From positions 434,001 through 498,000 of the forward strand of contig NC_064675.1 of NCBI RefSeq assembly GCF_023278565.1: a stretch of 64,000 bases of DNA, written 5' to 3'. Shown here one piece after another: positions 1 through 8,569 of this stretch (its first letter is position 1; the number at the start of each line of letters is the position of its first letter). The notes beneath the pieces are model-generated. The model saw only the letters and a program-made list of their open reading frames with translations, was not told where the DNA came from and searched no databases. The stretch is from Colletotrichum lupini (taxonomy: Eukaryota > Ascomycota > Sordariomycetes > Glomerellales > Glomerellaceae). Made by a program: the position numbers and the translations under genes.

Positions 1-2062
1 AGACAAGTTGGGTGAATCATCAACCTACGGGATTCTGCATTCGGTCCGTGCTTAGTTGTTCAGTCATATCCATGCCCGCCGCATTGCAAGGCGGAGTCTA
101 GCTTCAAGTAGCTCTGCTGACACATCGACACTCAGCACAACGAGACTTTATCTGATGAATGGACGAATTTCTCAACAGATGAGGTCCCGCATGAAATATC
201 TGGCAAACTTTCTCCGATGGGATCGCGAAAGTTTGGGCCGGTGGCGTGCTCACGTGCTTAAATCCTAAGCTGCAGACTCCACACCAGCCGAACGCGATGA
301 CCAAAGGACCATGACCTCAGCGTGAACTATCGAGGCCTGGATCTCGTGTGGGTTTCTGATGCTGTACGAGGACGAGGGCTGGAAAACTCACATGGTGAGG
401 TTGAGCAACAGGGCCTCCCGTGGTATTCACCGACATGTGCCCAGCTCGTAGGATGCCATCCAGCCGCAACGGGGCTGGGCTGGCATAGTTGGTCACGACC
501 TCATTCTTCCCACATTGCCGCCTCATGCTGCTCGGTCTCGCTTCCTTCCTCTACTGCACTGCCTCGGATGATGAGTCCTACATGAACCTCAATCTCGGTG
601 TCGAGTGTAATCTCTCATACGGAAATGGATTCTGGAGTGCTGGTAGCGCTTGCTGACAACCGAAGTTGCCGGTTGATAGAAAGAGTCTTTCGGGTAATGC
701 AGATCATGGTGTTGACGTCTGCCAAGTCAACTCAAAGTTGACATTCTTGCCTTTGTTTATAGGTGTGGAGGGGCTCGGTGACATTTTGCAGAGCAGTTCG
801 GAGGTCCGAGCCAACTCAATTAGACTGTGAACAGTTTACGCGGCCACCAGTTGAGCTTCGGGACATGAAACAAGCGGGTAGGAATCACGATGTATGTTGA
901 GTGGAGAGCCATTCAACTACTGCGAATCAAGAAAGTTCATGTGGTTTATGCCGCCTACCTACCTCATGGTGTGACTAAGACCTATCGAAATGATCATCGA
1001 CTTACGAAGCTGCCGGAGGGCGAACCTGCGGCAAAATTTGGTCCCCTCAATTGGCCTGCTTCAGCCTCTCTTGACGATAGTAAGCGGCCTACTCCGCATC
1101 TAGACCTGATTAATCGGCATGAAACCGAGCTCTAGCTTTCGGATCCTGAAAATTGGATTGCAAGCGACCCATTGCGAGGGGCCTAGCCTACCGAAAGATC
1201 ATTTGAGCACTGGATGCTTTACTGTAGATACCTAGAGAGGGCCATACCATGGATTTGAAGACTTGCTAGCTTTTACAGAGCTTTGAACGTACGAGGTGTT
1301 CGCTGCTCTTGGGCGGTTCTATGAAAGGCACAAAGGAAGCTTCGGATACTAAATCCCCCTGATTGTCTCTCGGACGTTTGCTTTATGAAGCGCTGTCAAC
1401 CAAACTGTCAAAAAGCACTGATGCAAATCCTACACTTGGTTCTTGCACCACTGTTCATCTGGATGAAAGCTGATTCCGCGGGTGTCTCACGCCAAGTTTA
1501 TCAGCGGCTGCAAACCGTGGACGATAACTTGTCTTCCCCTCACATCCGAATGTTCCCCCTACCTTAGATCGGATGGCTGAAGTTGGTGGTCGGCTCTGCT
1601 TAGCTATGCACGCAGATAACTCTAATCTTCGGATCTCTTACTCAGAGACTTTTTCTTTGCGTGATTTAAGCCTTTGCAGATCATAGTTTCCTTCCATGGA
1701 TAGCCTTGGGAAGGGATTGACTTTTGGTACTGAGCGGCTGACTAGACTATCACCACACCTCGCGTTGTCGTCCGCATCTCGCGTTGCCGTATTTGCAACT
1801 CACAAGGTGCAAGTTATTCCCGAAGCCGAGTTCAGCTGGGCGCAACTCAGCCGCGGATTACTATGGACAGGAAGTAACTTGGAGACATCGTTCTTATTTT
1901 ACGCCAACGGCAATTCTCATTCATCTCGAGTATAAGTACGTTGTTCTCGGTTCACCTTGATTGTTTATTCTTCATCGCATCCTCACCTTTAGTGGATTGA
2001 CTCAAGCATCACTTCAATAACTCAACTTCGAACCTTTTATTTCATTTTTCAAATCTGCAACT
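1..2062. other. Gene-poor spacer, no supported gene
   Basis: Only short, overlapping open frames on both strands are present, with no recognisable domain and no convincing exon pair. The last 130 bases read as the promoter and 5' leader of the glycine-rich secreted protein gene that follows. I see no repeat or RNA gene here. Confidence 0.6.
1931..1938 (+). promoter_or_regulatory. TATA-like element of the glycine-rich protein gene
   Basis: The motif TATAAGTA lies 125 bases before the start codon at 2063. It is followed by a C/T-rich leader, as expected for a fungal core promoter. The assignment rests on motif and distance only. Confidence 0.4.
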
Positions 2063-3141
2063 ATGCATATCCCGTCTTTCAGCCAAACTGCCACTATTGG
2101 CATGGCTTTCTATGCCATCGCTGCTGTAGCTGCACCAGTAGCTCAGCCAATCGCCGAGCCTAGGTTCGAGACAGGTGACCTTATCGAAGTAAGTCTGAAG
2201 CTATCCTATTGACTCGTGTTCGGAAAGATTCTGACATTTAGATAGCGTTCTCCTGAGGCAGCTGTAAGTACATGTAATTTCTAGGAGAGCACATCGTCCC
2301 ACTCGCCTTATATCTTGATTGCTATCCCTTCCGGGCATCATTTTCCCTCATAAGTCACTCACTGACTATTTGCAACAATGATAGCCTGATGTTGATTTAC
2401 CGGTATGACTCCTTCTCAAGAATCAAAGGACTGCCGTGCTGATATCGTAACCCTCAGACCCTACGCGACGCCATCGTCGCTCGCGATGAACCAAGCGAAG
2501 GATCCCAACTCGAAGCACGCGACGACAAGAAACAAAACAATCAAGATCAATACCATAATAACAGCAAATGCAAGCGCGGTAAGGGAGGCGGCAGAGACGA
2601 GGGTTGCGACTACGGCGACTACGGAGGCTACGGCGGTGGCAAGGGAGGCGGTGGATACGGCGGTGGCGGCTACGGAGGTGGTGGGTACGGTGGTGGTGGA
2701 TACGGCAACGGAGGCGGCTACGGCAATGGCGGTGGCTACGGCCACGGCAAAGGCGGCCACGGTCTTCAGGGCTCCGACGAGGCAAAGAGCGATCAGAAGG
2801 ACAACGACCTCGGCAAGCGAGACGGGGCCGGTCTTCCCGGTGAAGATAAGAACAAGGAGGGTGGAGTTGATATCCTAAACAATAAGGGCGGCGGTGGTGG
2901 CTACGGAGGATACGGCGGCGGAAAGGGTGGAGGATACGGTGGCGGCGGGTACGGTGGAGGTGGGTATGGTCATGGGGGCGGCGGCTACGGGGGCGGTGGC
3001 TACGGCAACGGCGGGTACGGCAACTGCAAGGGTGGATACAAATGCGGCGGAGGGTACGGTGGTGGAGGGTACGGCGGCGGCGGGTACGGCGGTGGAAAGG
3101 GAGGCGGATACGGTGGTGGCTATGGTGGCCACGGTCACTAA
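2063..3141 (+). CDS. Secreted glycine-rich (GGY-repeat) protein, four exons
   Basis: The proposed exons are 2063-2188, 2246-2263, 2385-2402 and 2458-3141, giving 281 residues. Exon 1 encodes a secretion signal (MHIPSFSQTATIGMAFYAIA, then AAVAAP). The last exon encodes two long blocks of GGGYGGGGYG-type repeats separated by a charged linker (about residues 155-190). Dibasic Lys-Arg pairs at 93-94 and 174-175 could be Kex2 sites. All splice junctions are in phase 0; the acceptor at 2245 rather than 2241 is forced, because the latter gives an immediate stop. Exons 2 and 3 are only 18 nt each. The second could be skipped without changing the frame, which would give one 194-bp intron. The composition suggests a cell-wall or matrix protein. 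The role is unknown, and the reverse-strand open frames are artefacts of the GGY codons. Confidence 0.75.
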
Positions 3142-3529
3142 TAGGGAAATGAGAGGGGTCCAGACGATGGCTGAGGTTCATCATCGAAGCTCCTTTGGAA
3201 TCCCTTTGTCGAGAATGCTTGGGCATCGGCTTTACAAACACTCGGTTTTACTATTCCTGATCACGATGGTCTGGGTTGGAGGAAATTTGGCTGCCAGAAA
3301 AGCTTCTATCAGATTATATTCAGTGTATATACTTTAACAAATCTCAGTTCACTTGAATTTCACTCATATCAAATGCCACCTTTGCTCATAGTCTCTAGAC
3401 ATCATTCATTCCTTAGGTCAGTAACAACTAAAGGTTAGACCTAATGCCCTGCTTCTCGGGTTTGGATCCGCAGCATGTTGGGACTGTCGAAAGTTGCGTT
3501 GCTTGTTCCCCGAAAGCAAGTTGTAGAAC
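3142..3529. other. Convergent 3' spacer
   Basis: This spacer separates the 3' ends of the glycine-rich gene (+) and the HET gene (-). It presumably holds both 3' untranslated regions. Nothing else is recognisable. Confidence 0.5.
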
Positions 3530-5698
3530 TTACTCGACCAAAATCTCCTCCAACTCCGTTGAGATCTCGTCCCATGTAGACTTCAACATCCTGCCCACGC
3601 CAGCCCGTTGAACAACCGGAACAGCCTTTGAATCTTGTCCCTTCGTGCCACTGCGATATATCAACATCACGTTGACAGCCTCCCAAGGCTTTTGGCTGGC
3701 ATGGCTCGAGAGCTCCTCTCCCGAGAAGCCGTACGCGTCTGAGAGAACAACAAACTCATAGGGACCTCCCAGCTTCTGCCTATAGCTTTTGGGCATCAGG
3801 ATAGACCCAAGCCATTCGTCCTCGCCTCCTTCCTTCCGGGCGGCAGAGTGCGTGATACCAAAGCGCACAGGGTGTGGTTCCTTGACATCCGGCAGCGAGG
3901 GTGGCTTCAGGGCTCCGCTCCTATCGTGAAGAGTGAGCCTGAATTTCCCGACCCTGGTTCGTAGTCGTAAGTAAAAGTCGGGTTTTTCTAACGTCTCTTT
4001 TTTGTTCAGCTCAAGAGAGACGCCCCAGCCTGCTGGACGAACCCGATCGAACGGACTCTCGAGGGCAGGCAAGCCGTTCCAGTCGTCAAGGTCGTCAAAG
4101 CGAACGGCCCCCGTCCAGCCTGCCCACGACCATGACGGGTAGAGAATAAGTGGAGGATCGGACTTGTACTTGACCACCCTGCTGAGTTCCTGTCGCGGCT
4201 GCCACAACAGAGAAAAAGCAAGCAAATCTTTCGCCCAGGTACCCCATACAAAGACCCCTTTGTACTCGGGCACTTTTTCGATGACGTTCAAGATACCCTT
4301 GAAACCATTGGCGCGGTCATCTGTGTGACTCATCTCGCGTGATGTGTACTCCGTGACCATGCGATAGTAGAATTCGGGCGAGATGCCTAGGCGATACTGG
4401 TGCCGCCGGGTCAGAGTCGGCGGCGCCTCCCCGCGAGACAAGGTGATATTCTGCTGGGAGGCGCTCTGGGTGACATCGTCGCGAAGCATGTTGAAGTCTT
4501 CGCTGCAAGTCATCTGGCCGCACTGGAAGTAGACCGTGTTGTCGGTGAAGAAGACGAGCCTACGTGAGAGTAGTCGTTCCTGGTACGTCCAACCTCGCGT
4601 GTTCCAGTAAATTTGCTGAACCCCGTCCTCGAAGTCGGGGACGAGAGAGAGAAGTGTGAGGTCGGATGAGTACTCGGCGGTATACTGCTTCTTACTCCTG
4701 TCGATTCCAGGACTGCCGTATAGTCGAGCATTCGCATCTTCGCCATTGGCGGAAACAATCGTGAAAGAGGCTCTGCTATAGATAACGTCCATGAGTGCAA
4801 GCTGTACCTTATTGTCGTCATCGTTGCCCTTCTGAATGATGCAGAGTGAGTCGATCCACAGATATTGGTGACCGAGAAGGGCAGTCAGCTTGATGGAGTC
4901 TTGAATCGTCTTGGGCAGCTTGTCGAAATTGTTGCTTAGTCCGCCAGGCTTGAAGAGTTCGTCAATATTATCAGTTGTGAGTTTGTAGTTCACTGCCCCT
5001 CTACCCCAGACGTAACTGAGTGCGACAAATTTAGGAAGATCAGACTTCTGTACGAGGCAATTGTCCTTGAGATCTAAAAGTCGAATGAATGGCTCAATGA
5101 GGCCGACCGCGTGCTCATCTTTGCGCCAGCAAAGGATGTGGTGTTTCTCTTCGCAAGTCCGTAACCATGTCTTTAGAAGATCGCCGTCGATAGACCTCTC
5201 GTCGATGGATCTTCCCTTGAACATATCGTTCTCGGATTTAGTCGCCAGAGGAACAATATCAAACGGGGCGAAAGCGTCCTCCCATCCCACCATCTCCGGA
5301 GCAATCCGTAACCTCAGTGTGTTCATTGTAGGCTTCTCTGTGTCCTTACTGTCGGTCCCCTCAAAGGTCACATCCGGGACCCAACAGCCTAGAACCTCGA
5401 CGTCGTCTTTGTAGTTGTTCGTAGAGACGGATGAGGCGATCATCTTGCAGAACCTGCAGTAATCACTCCGTTTGATAACGTCTGATAAAGTACCAAAGTG
5501 CCAGTCGGGCGGCAGGGCGTGTTTCTGAGGCCTAGCTGCAAAATCGGACTGCGTGAGGTCCATGACGCGGTGTCTTGAGCAGAGATGCAAGCTGGGTTCC
5601 TCGGGCGGGAGCTTCACGTCGCGATCCCATGCCCTTGAGGACGATCCTGGCCCCGCTGTGAAGCCATTGCTTGCCGAGTCCCCCAGGTCGAGTCTCAT
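3530..5698 (-). CDS. Heterokaryon-incompatibility (HET) domain protein
   Basis: One uninterrupted frame encodes 722 residues. The HET domain is shown by its conserved blocks: FVALSYVWG at about residue 224, YLWIDSLCIIQ at about 279, and NTRGWTYQERLLSRR at about 366. A cysteine-containing N-terminal lead (SDYCRFCKMI, about residue 78) is common in this family. HET proteins mediate non-self recognition and cell death after fusion of unlike hyphae, although many paralogues have no known role. The long C-terminal half (about 400-722) contains PSWSWAGW, a motif usual in HET proteins. The first Met of the open frame is taken as start. The gene is intact. It lies on the same strand as, and 308 bp from, the dehydrogenase gene upstream of it. 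Confidence 0.9.
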   Translation of the reverse strand: MRLDLGDSASNGFTAGPGSSSRAWDRDVKLPPEEPSLHLCSRHRVMDLTQSDFAARPQKHALPPDWHFGTLSDVIKRSDYCRFCKMIASSVSTNNYKDDVEVLGCWVPDVTFEGTDSKDTEKPTMNTLRLRIAPEMVGWEDAFAPFDIVPLATKSENDMFKGRSIDERSIDGDLLKTWLRTCEEKHHILCWRKDEHAVGLIEPFIRLLDLKDNCLVQKSDLPKFVALSYVWGRGAVNYKLTTDNIDELFKPGGLSNNFDKLPKTIQDSIKLTALLGHQYLWIDSLCIIQKGNDDDNKVQLALMDVIYSRASFTIVSANGEDANARLYGSPGIDRSKKQYTAEYSSDLTLLSLVPDFEDGVQQIYWNTRGWTYQERLLSRRLVFFTDNTVYFQCGQMTCSEDFNMLRDDVTQSASQQNITLSRGEAPPTLTRRHQYRLGISPEFYYRMVTEYTSREMSHTDDRANGFKGILNVIEKVPEYKGVFVWGTWAKDLLAFSLLWQPRQELSRVVKYKSDPPLILYPSWSWAGWTGAVRFDDLDDWNGLPALESPFDRVRPAGWGVSLELNKKETLEKPDFYLRLRTRVGKFRLTLHDRSGALKPPSLPDVKEPHPVRFGITHSAARKEGGEDEWLGSILMPKSYRQKLGGPYEFVVLSDAYGFSGEELSSHASQKPWEAVNVMLIYRSGTKGQDSKAVPVVQRAGVGRMLKSTWDEISTELEEILVE

Positions 5699-6006
5699 CG
5701 TTGGTGTTGCCTGTGGTCACGCAAGAAAGATTCTGTGCGAGCAGCTTCGTGAATAGCAGGACTGGTCGGAGGATATTGGGGAAGAGGGAAGAATCCGAAA
5801 GTGCGGGCGCTGACATTGATGAGCATTTCAAGCTGGCAATAACTGAGACCTACCGATTTAGCGCCATGACTGCATCGCGGGGTAATCAACCTATGAGACC
5901 GGAACCAGCAGCCCGTAGACCCAAGATGAAGCGCACAAGAACATCAATTATGTCTCTCTACGGGGTTTGGCTTGGATGATCGTCCAACGTATCTCTACAC
6001 TAAGCT
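5699..6006. other. Intergenic spacer: HET promoter side / dehydrogenase 3' end
   Basis: A 308-base gap between two minus-strand genes. It must hold the HET gene promoter and the dehydrogenase 3' end. I see no specific element in it. Confidence 0.4.
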
Positions 6007-7035
6007 TCAATCAGACTTGTCTTGCTTTCTGGTGGCCAAGCCGTCCCCAAGCGCAGCAGCCAGATCGTCGATCGTCGTCCCTCGTTTCCTCTCCCCAACC
6101 TTCTCGGTACCTAGGACGGGATCATCCGCCATGGCCTGATACAACTCCGCCATGCCGCGGAACACATCATTCTCAGCCTCAAAGCCGCCCTCGGCGCGGT
6201 GGGTATCGGAGATCTCCTCCATCTCCCGCACCCACCGGTACGACTTTGGCGGCACAAGCGGGACAGACTTTTCAGCAAAATCGAGCAAGCCCGGCGCCGC
6301 CTCACTCATCTCGTTGCGCAGCTCATCCACGACACCGAGCTTGGACGCTGTGGTGAATGCCTGAATCGCCAAACCCATGAAGCCCTTGGTCGTCGTCGCG
6401 AAGCACATCTTCAACCCGCTCGCTGCGCCGACCTCGGTTGAGATGTGGCGCATGTTCAATGCCTCTGCGAGCTCTGCGCATACTTCGCTGATGGGATACC
6501 GTCCGGATGCCGGCATGCTTGGGACGTACCATTGCTCCGCTGCGCTATTGAGCTTGAGATTTGGCGGCCCGCCGATGATGCAGCCATCGACAAAACGGAC
6601 GGGACTCTTGGCTTCTTTGAACATCTGGCTCATTTGCTTGCAGGTGGCTGGCGAGACGGCATTGAGGTCGATGAAGTAGAGCGGCTTTTCTAGTTTTGTT
6701 GTTGCTGCCGCGTCGATGATGCGTCGAGCGATGCTGAGCGCGTCTCGCGGTGGTGCGACGGAGAGGATGAACGGTCGCGACTCAACAAGGTGAACGTCGG
6801 AGCTTAGGACCTCAACGTTGGCGCTGCGGGCTCTGGCGATTGTTGCCGGGCTATCATGATGTAAGCCCCTAGCTAACATAAGAAGGCCCTTCTCAGAGTA
6901 AGTTCGATTTCATTCTCACCTCCTACCTTGACCATTTGTGGCGACTGAGAAGCCTTTGGAGACAAGCAGTTTGGCGATGCCCATCCCCATGTCTCCGACG
7001 GAAAGGATCCCAATCTTTGGGAGTGAGAGCGTCAT
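6007..7035 (-). CDS. 6-phosphogluconate-dehydrogenase-like NAD(P)-binding protein (DUF1932 type)
   Basis: There are two exons, 6920-7035 and 6850-6007, with an intron at 6851-6919 (GTGAGA donor, ATAG acceptor). Splicing in phase 2 restores a 319-residue protein reading NGQGRSPATIARAR across the junction. The N-terminus carries the Rossmann motif KIGILSVGDMGMGIAKLL (Gly9, Gly14, Met16-Gly17, Gly19). The C-terminal half (LKMCFATTTKGFMGLAIQAF) matches the DUF1932 domain that follows the 6PGDH NAD-binding domain in a group of beta-hydroxyacid-dehydrogenase-like oxidoreductases. The substrate cannot be read from the sequence. A cytosolic enzyme is likely, since there is no signal peptide. It sits 535 bp downstream of a decarboxylase-type amidohydrolase gene on the same strand, so a shared catabolic role is possible. 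Confidence 0.85.
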
Positions 7036-7570
7036 GGTGAAAAGCGGCACCGAAGCCCTACAATGTATCGAAGTCGATGATTGATTGATAGTGACGCCCT
7101 CAAGGATGATTGCGGATTATGCCAAGCTGGTGGGCACTCGCGAGTTTGGTGATGATGATGAATGAGCAGTGTTGCGAGGCGGGCACCCCGCCAACTCTCG
7201 CCGATCGTATCAGAGGCGATTGCTAAGCCTGGTGGCTCGGGAATAGTTACCGAGCCACCCAGCTTAGCAATCGCCTCTGATGCGAATCTTCAGCCACATA
7301 TGGCACCTCAATGTGAGCTTTCTCGCGCTTATTTCTCATTTCTGCTTATGAATGGAGTATCTCCTTGTGGAATTGCCCTAGCAATCCCATTCATCTTACG
7401 GTGCTACAACAGGGTGCATTGAGTGATTGTCGTCTATATTCCAAGATCAACATCCTTTAGTCAAGCAACTTCAACTTGCACATAGTCCTAACTAAGTTGA
7501 ATAACCGATCTCCAGTTCGTCCAGCAACGAATGCCCAAAATGCCAGGATCGCATCTCGGACTCACCACAA
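7036..7570. other. Intergenic spacer with a long hairpin
   Basis: This is the promoter side of the dehydrogenase gene and the 3' side of the amidohydrolase gene. Apart from the inverted repeat at 7210-7280, nothing is recognised. Confidence 0.5.
7210..7280. repeat. 31-bp-arm inverted repeat with 9-nt loop
   Basis: Arm 7210-7240 begins TCAGAGGCGATTGCTAAGC. It pairs with arm 7250-7280, which ends GCTTAGCAATCGCCTCTGA. The arms are complementary apart from two adjacent positions near the middle. The loop is GAATAGTTA. No clear target-site duplication is seen. It lies about 175 bp upstream of the dehydrogenase start codon. Confidence 0.9.
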
Positions 7571-8569
7571 TCAATTCTTTGGCTCAAACTTCAACCTCAA
7601 AAGCCCCTTGGCATTCCTCCACGCAATCCCCTCCCACTCATCCTCACTCACAAGCCCGCTCCCCTTCAGCTTATTCATAAATCCCTTTCCCGCATCATTA
7701 CCAGCAAACGGATAATCAACACTAAACATGATTCTCTCAACCTTTGTCTCCTGCAAAAGACACGCCATCGGCGCCAGCGAAAACATGCCACTCGTCGTAA
7801 TCCACACATTCTCGTCCCATACCTCTCTCAGCCCACGCTCTCGCTCCCGACCCCCGGGTGCTGGCCACCTCGCAGACATACCGATGATGCGATCCAGCAC
7901 GAAGGGGAGCATCTCGCCCATGTGGCCGAGAACGATTTTGAGCTTCGGGAATTTGTCGAATACGCCGGCAGCGAAGAGGCGGAGGAAGTGGAGACCTGTT
8001 CGGGAGTGCCAGCCCCACCCCCAGCTCCCCAACGCCTTTACAATCTCGGGGTCGTAGGGGCCGTGGAAGTTGACTTTGGATTCCTCATCGGATGGGAATG
8101 TTGGATGGAGGTAAAAGGGTACGTCTAAATCCTGTGCGGTCTGCCAGAGAGAGTAGAAGTCGGGTGTATCGAAGAAGCTGCCGTCGTCGAGGTGGTTTCC
8201 CGTGAGTGTGCCTACGAAGCCTAGATTCCGGACGCAGCGCCGGAGCTTAGCGGCGGCCGCGGCAGGTTCGTGCATCGGCAAGACTGCAAAGGCGGCGTAC
8301 TCAGCCGGATGGTGAATGATCTTGGAATGTAGATCATTATTAATGGCTTTGCAGGTTTCGGAATCGGGATGAATCGGTGAGTGAGAGAGGACCGTCATGG
8401 CAACGGAGTTGTCGGCCATATCACGGAGACGTGCCGGGCCAATGTCCCCCAGCTTTTCCACTATGACGGGCCCGAATGTGTCGGGACTTGGGGCCCCGCC
8501 TTTCTTGGCGTCGAGGAGGGGAGAAACGTAATGTTCTTCGAGCGCGATGAGGTTTGCCATGTTGATCAA
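7571..8569 (-). CDS. Amidohydrolase-family decarboxylase (hydroxybenzoate / gamma-resorcylate decarboxylase type)
   Basis: A single 332-residue frame. The metal-site residues of the ACMSD/2,3-dihydroxybenzoate-decarboxylase group of amidohydrolases are all present: Glu11-x-His13 in ALEEHY, His155 in FYLHPTFP, His216 in LGHMGE and Asp285 in SVDYPF. Members remove a carboxylate from hydroxybenzoates such as 2,3-dihydroxybenzoate, gamma-resorcylate or salicylate in a non-oxidative, metal-dependent reaction. The length fits the family's usual 320-350 residues. Met4 (MANLIALEEH) is an equally good start. Which aromatic acid is used cannot be told. No signal peptide is seen, so it is probably cytosolic. 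The dehydrogenase gene follows on the same strand. Confidence 0.88.
   Translation of the reverse strand: MINMANLIALEEHYVSPLLDAKKGGAPSPDTFGPVIVEKLGDIGPARLRDMADNSVAMTVLSHSPIHPDSETCKAINNDLHSKIIHHPAEYAAFAVLPMHEPAAAAAKLRRCVRNLGFVGTLTGNHLDDGSFFDTPDFYSLWQTAQDLDVPFYLHPTFPSDEESKVNFHGPYDPEIVKALGSWGWGWHSRTGLHFLRLFAAGVFDKFPKLKIVLGHMGEMLPFVLDRIIGMSARWPAPGGRERERGLREVWDENVWITTSGMFSLAPMACLLQETKVERIMFSVDYPFAGNDAGKGFMNKLKGSGLVSEDEWEGIAWRNAKGLLRLKFEPKN

Noticed and set aside
2423..3241. Long reverse-strand and alternative-frame reads through the GGY repeats
   Set aside because: Repetition of GGC/TAC codons leaves all frames open. Only the frame with signal peptide, phased introns and Gly-rich product is credible.
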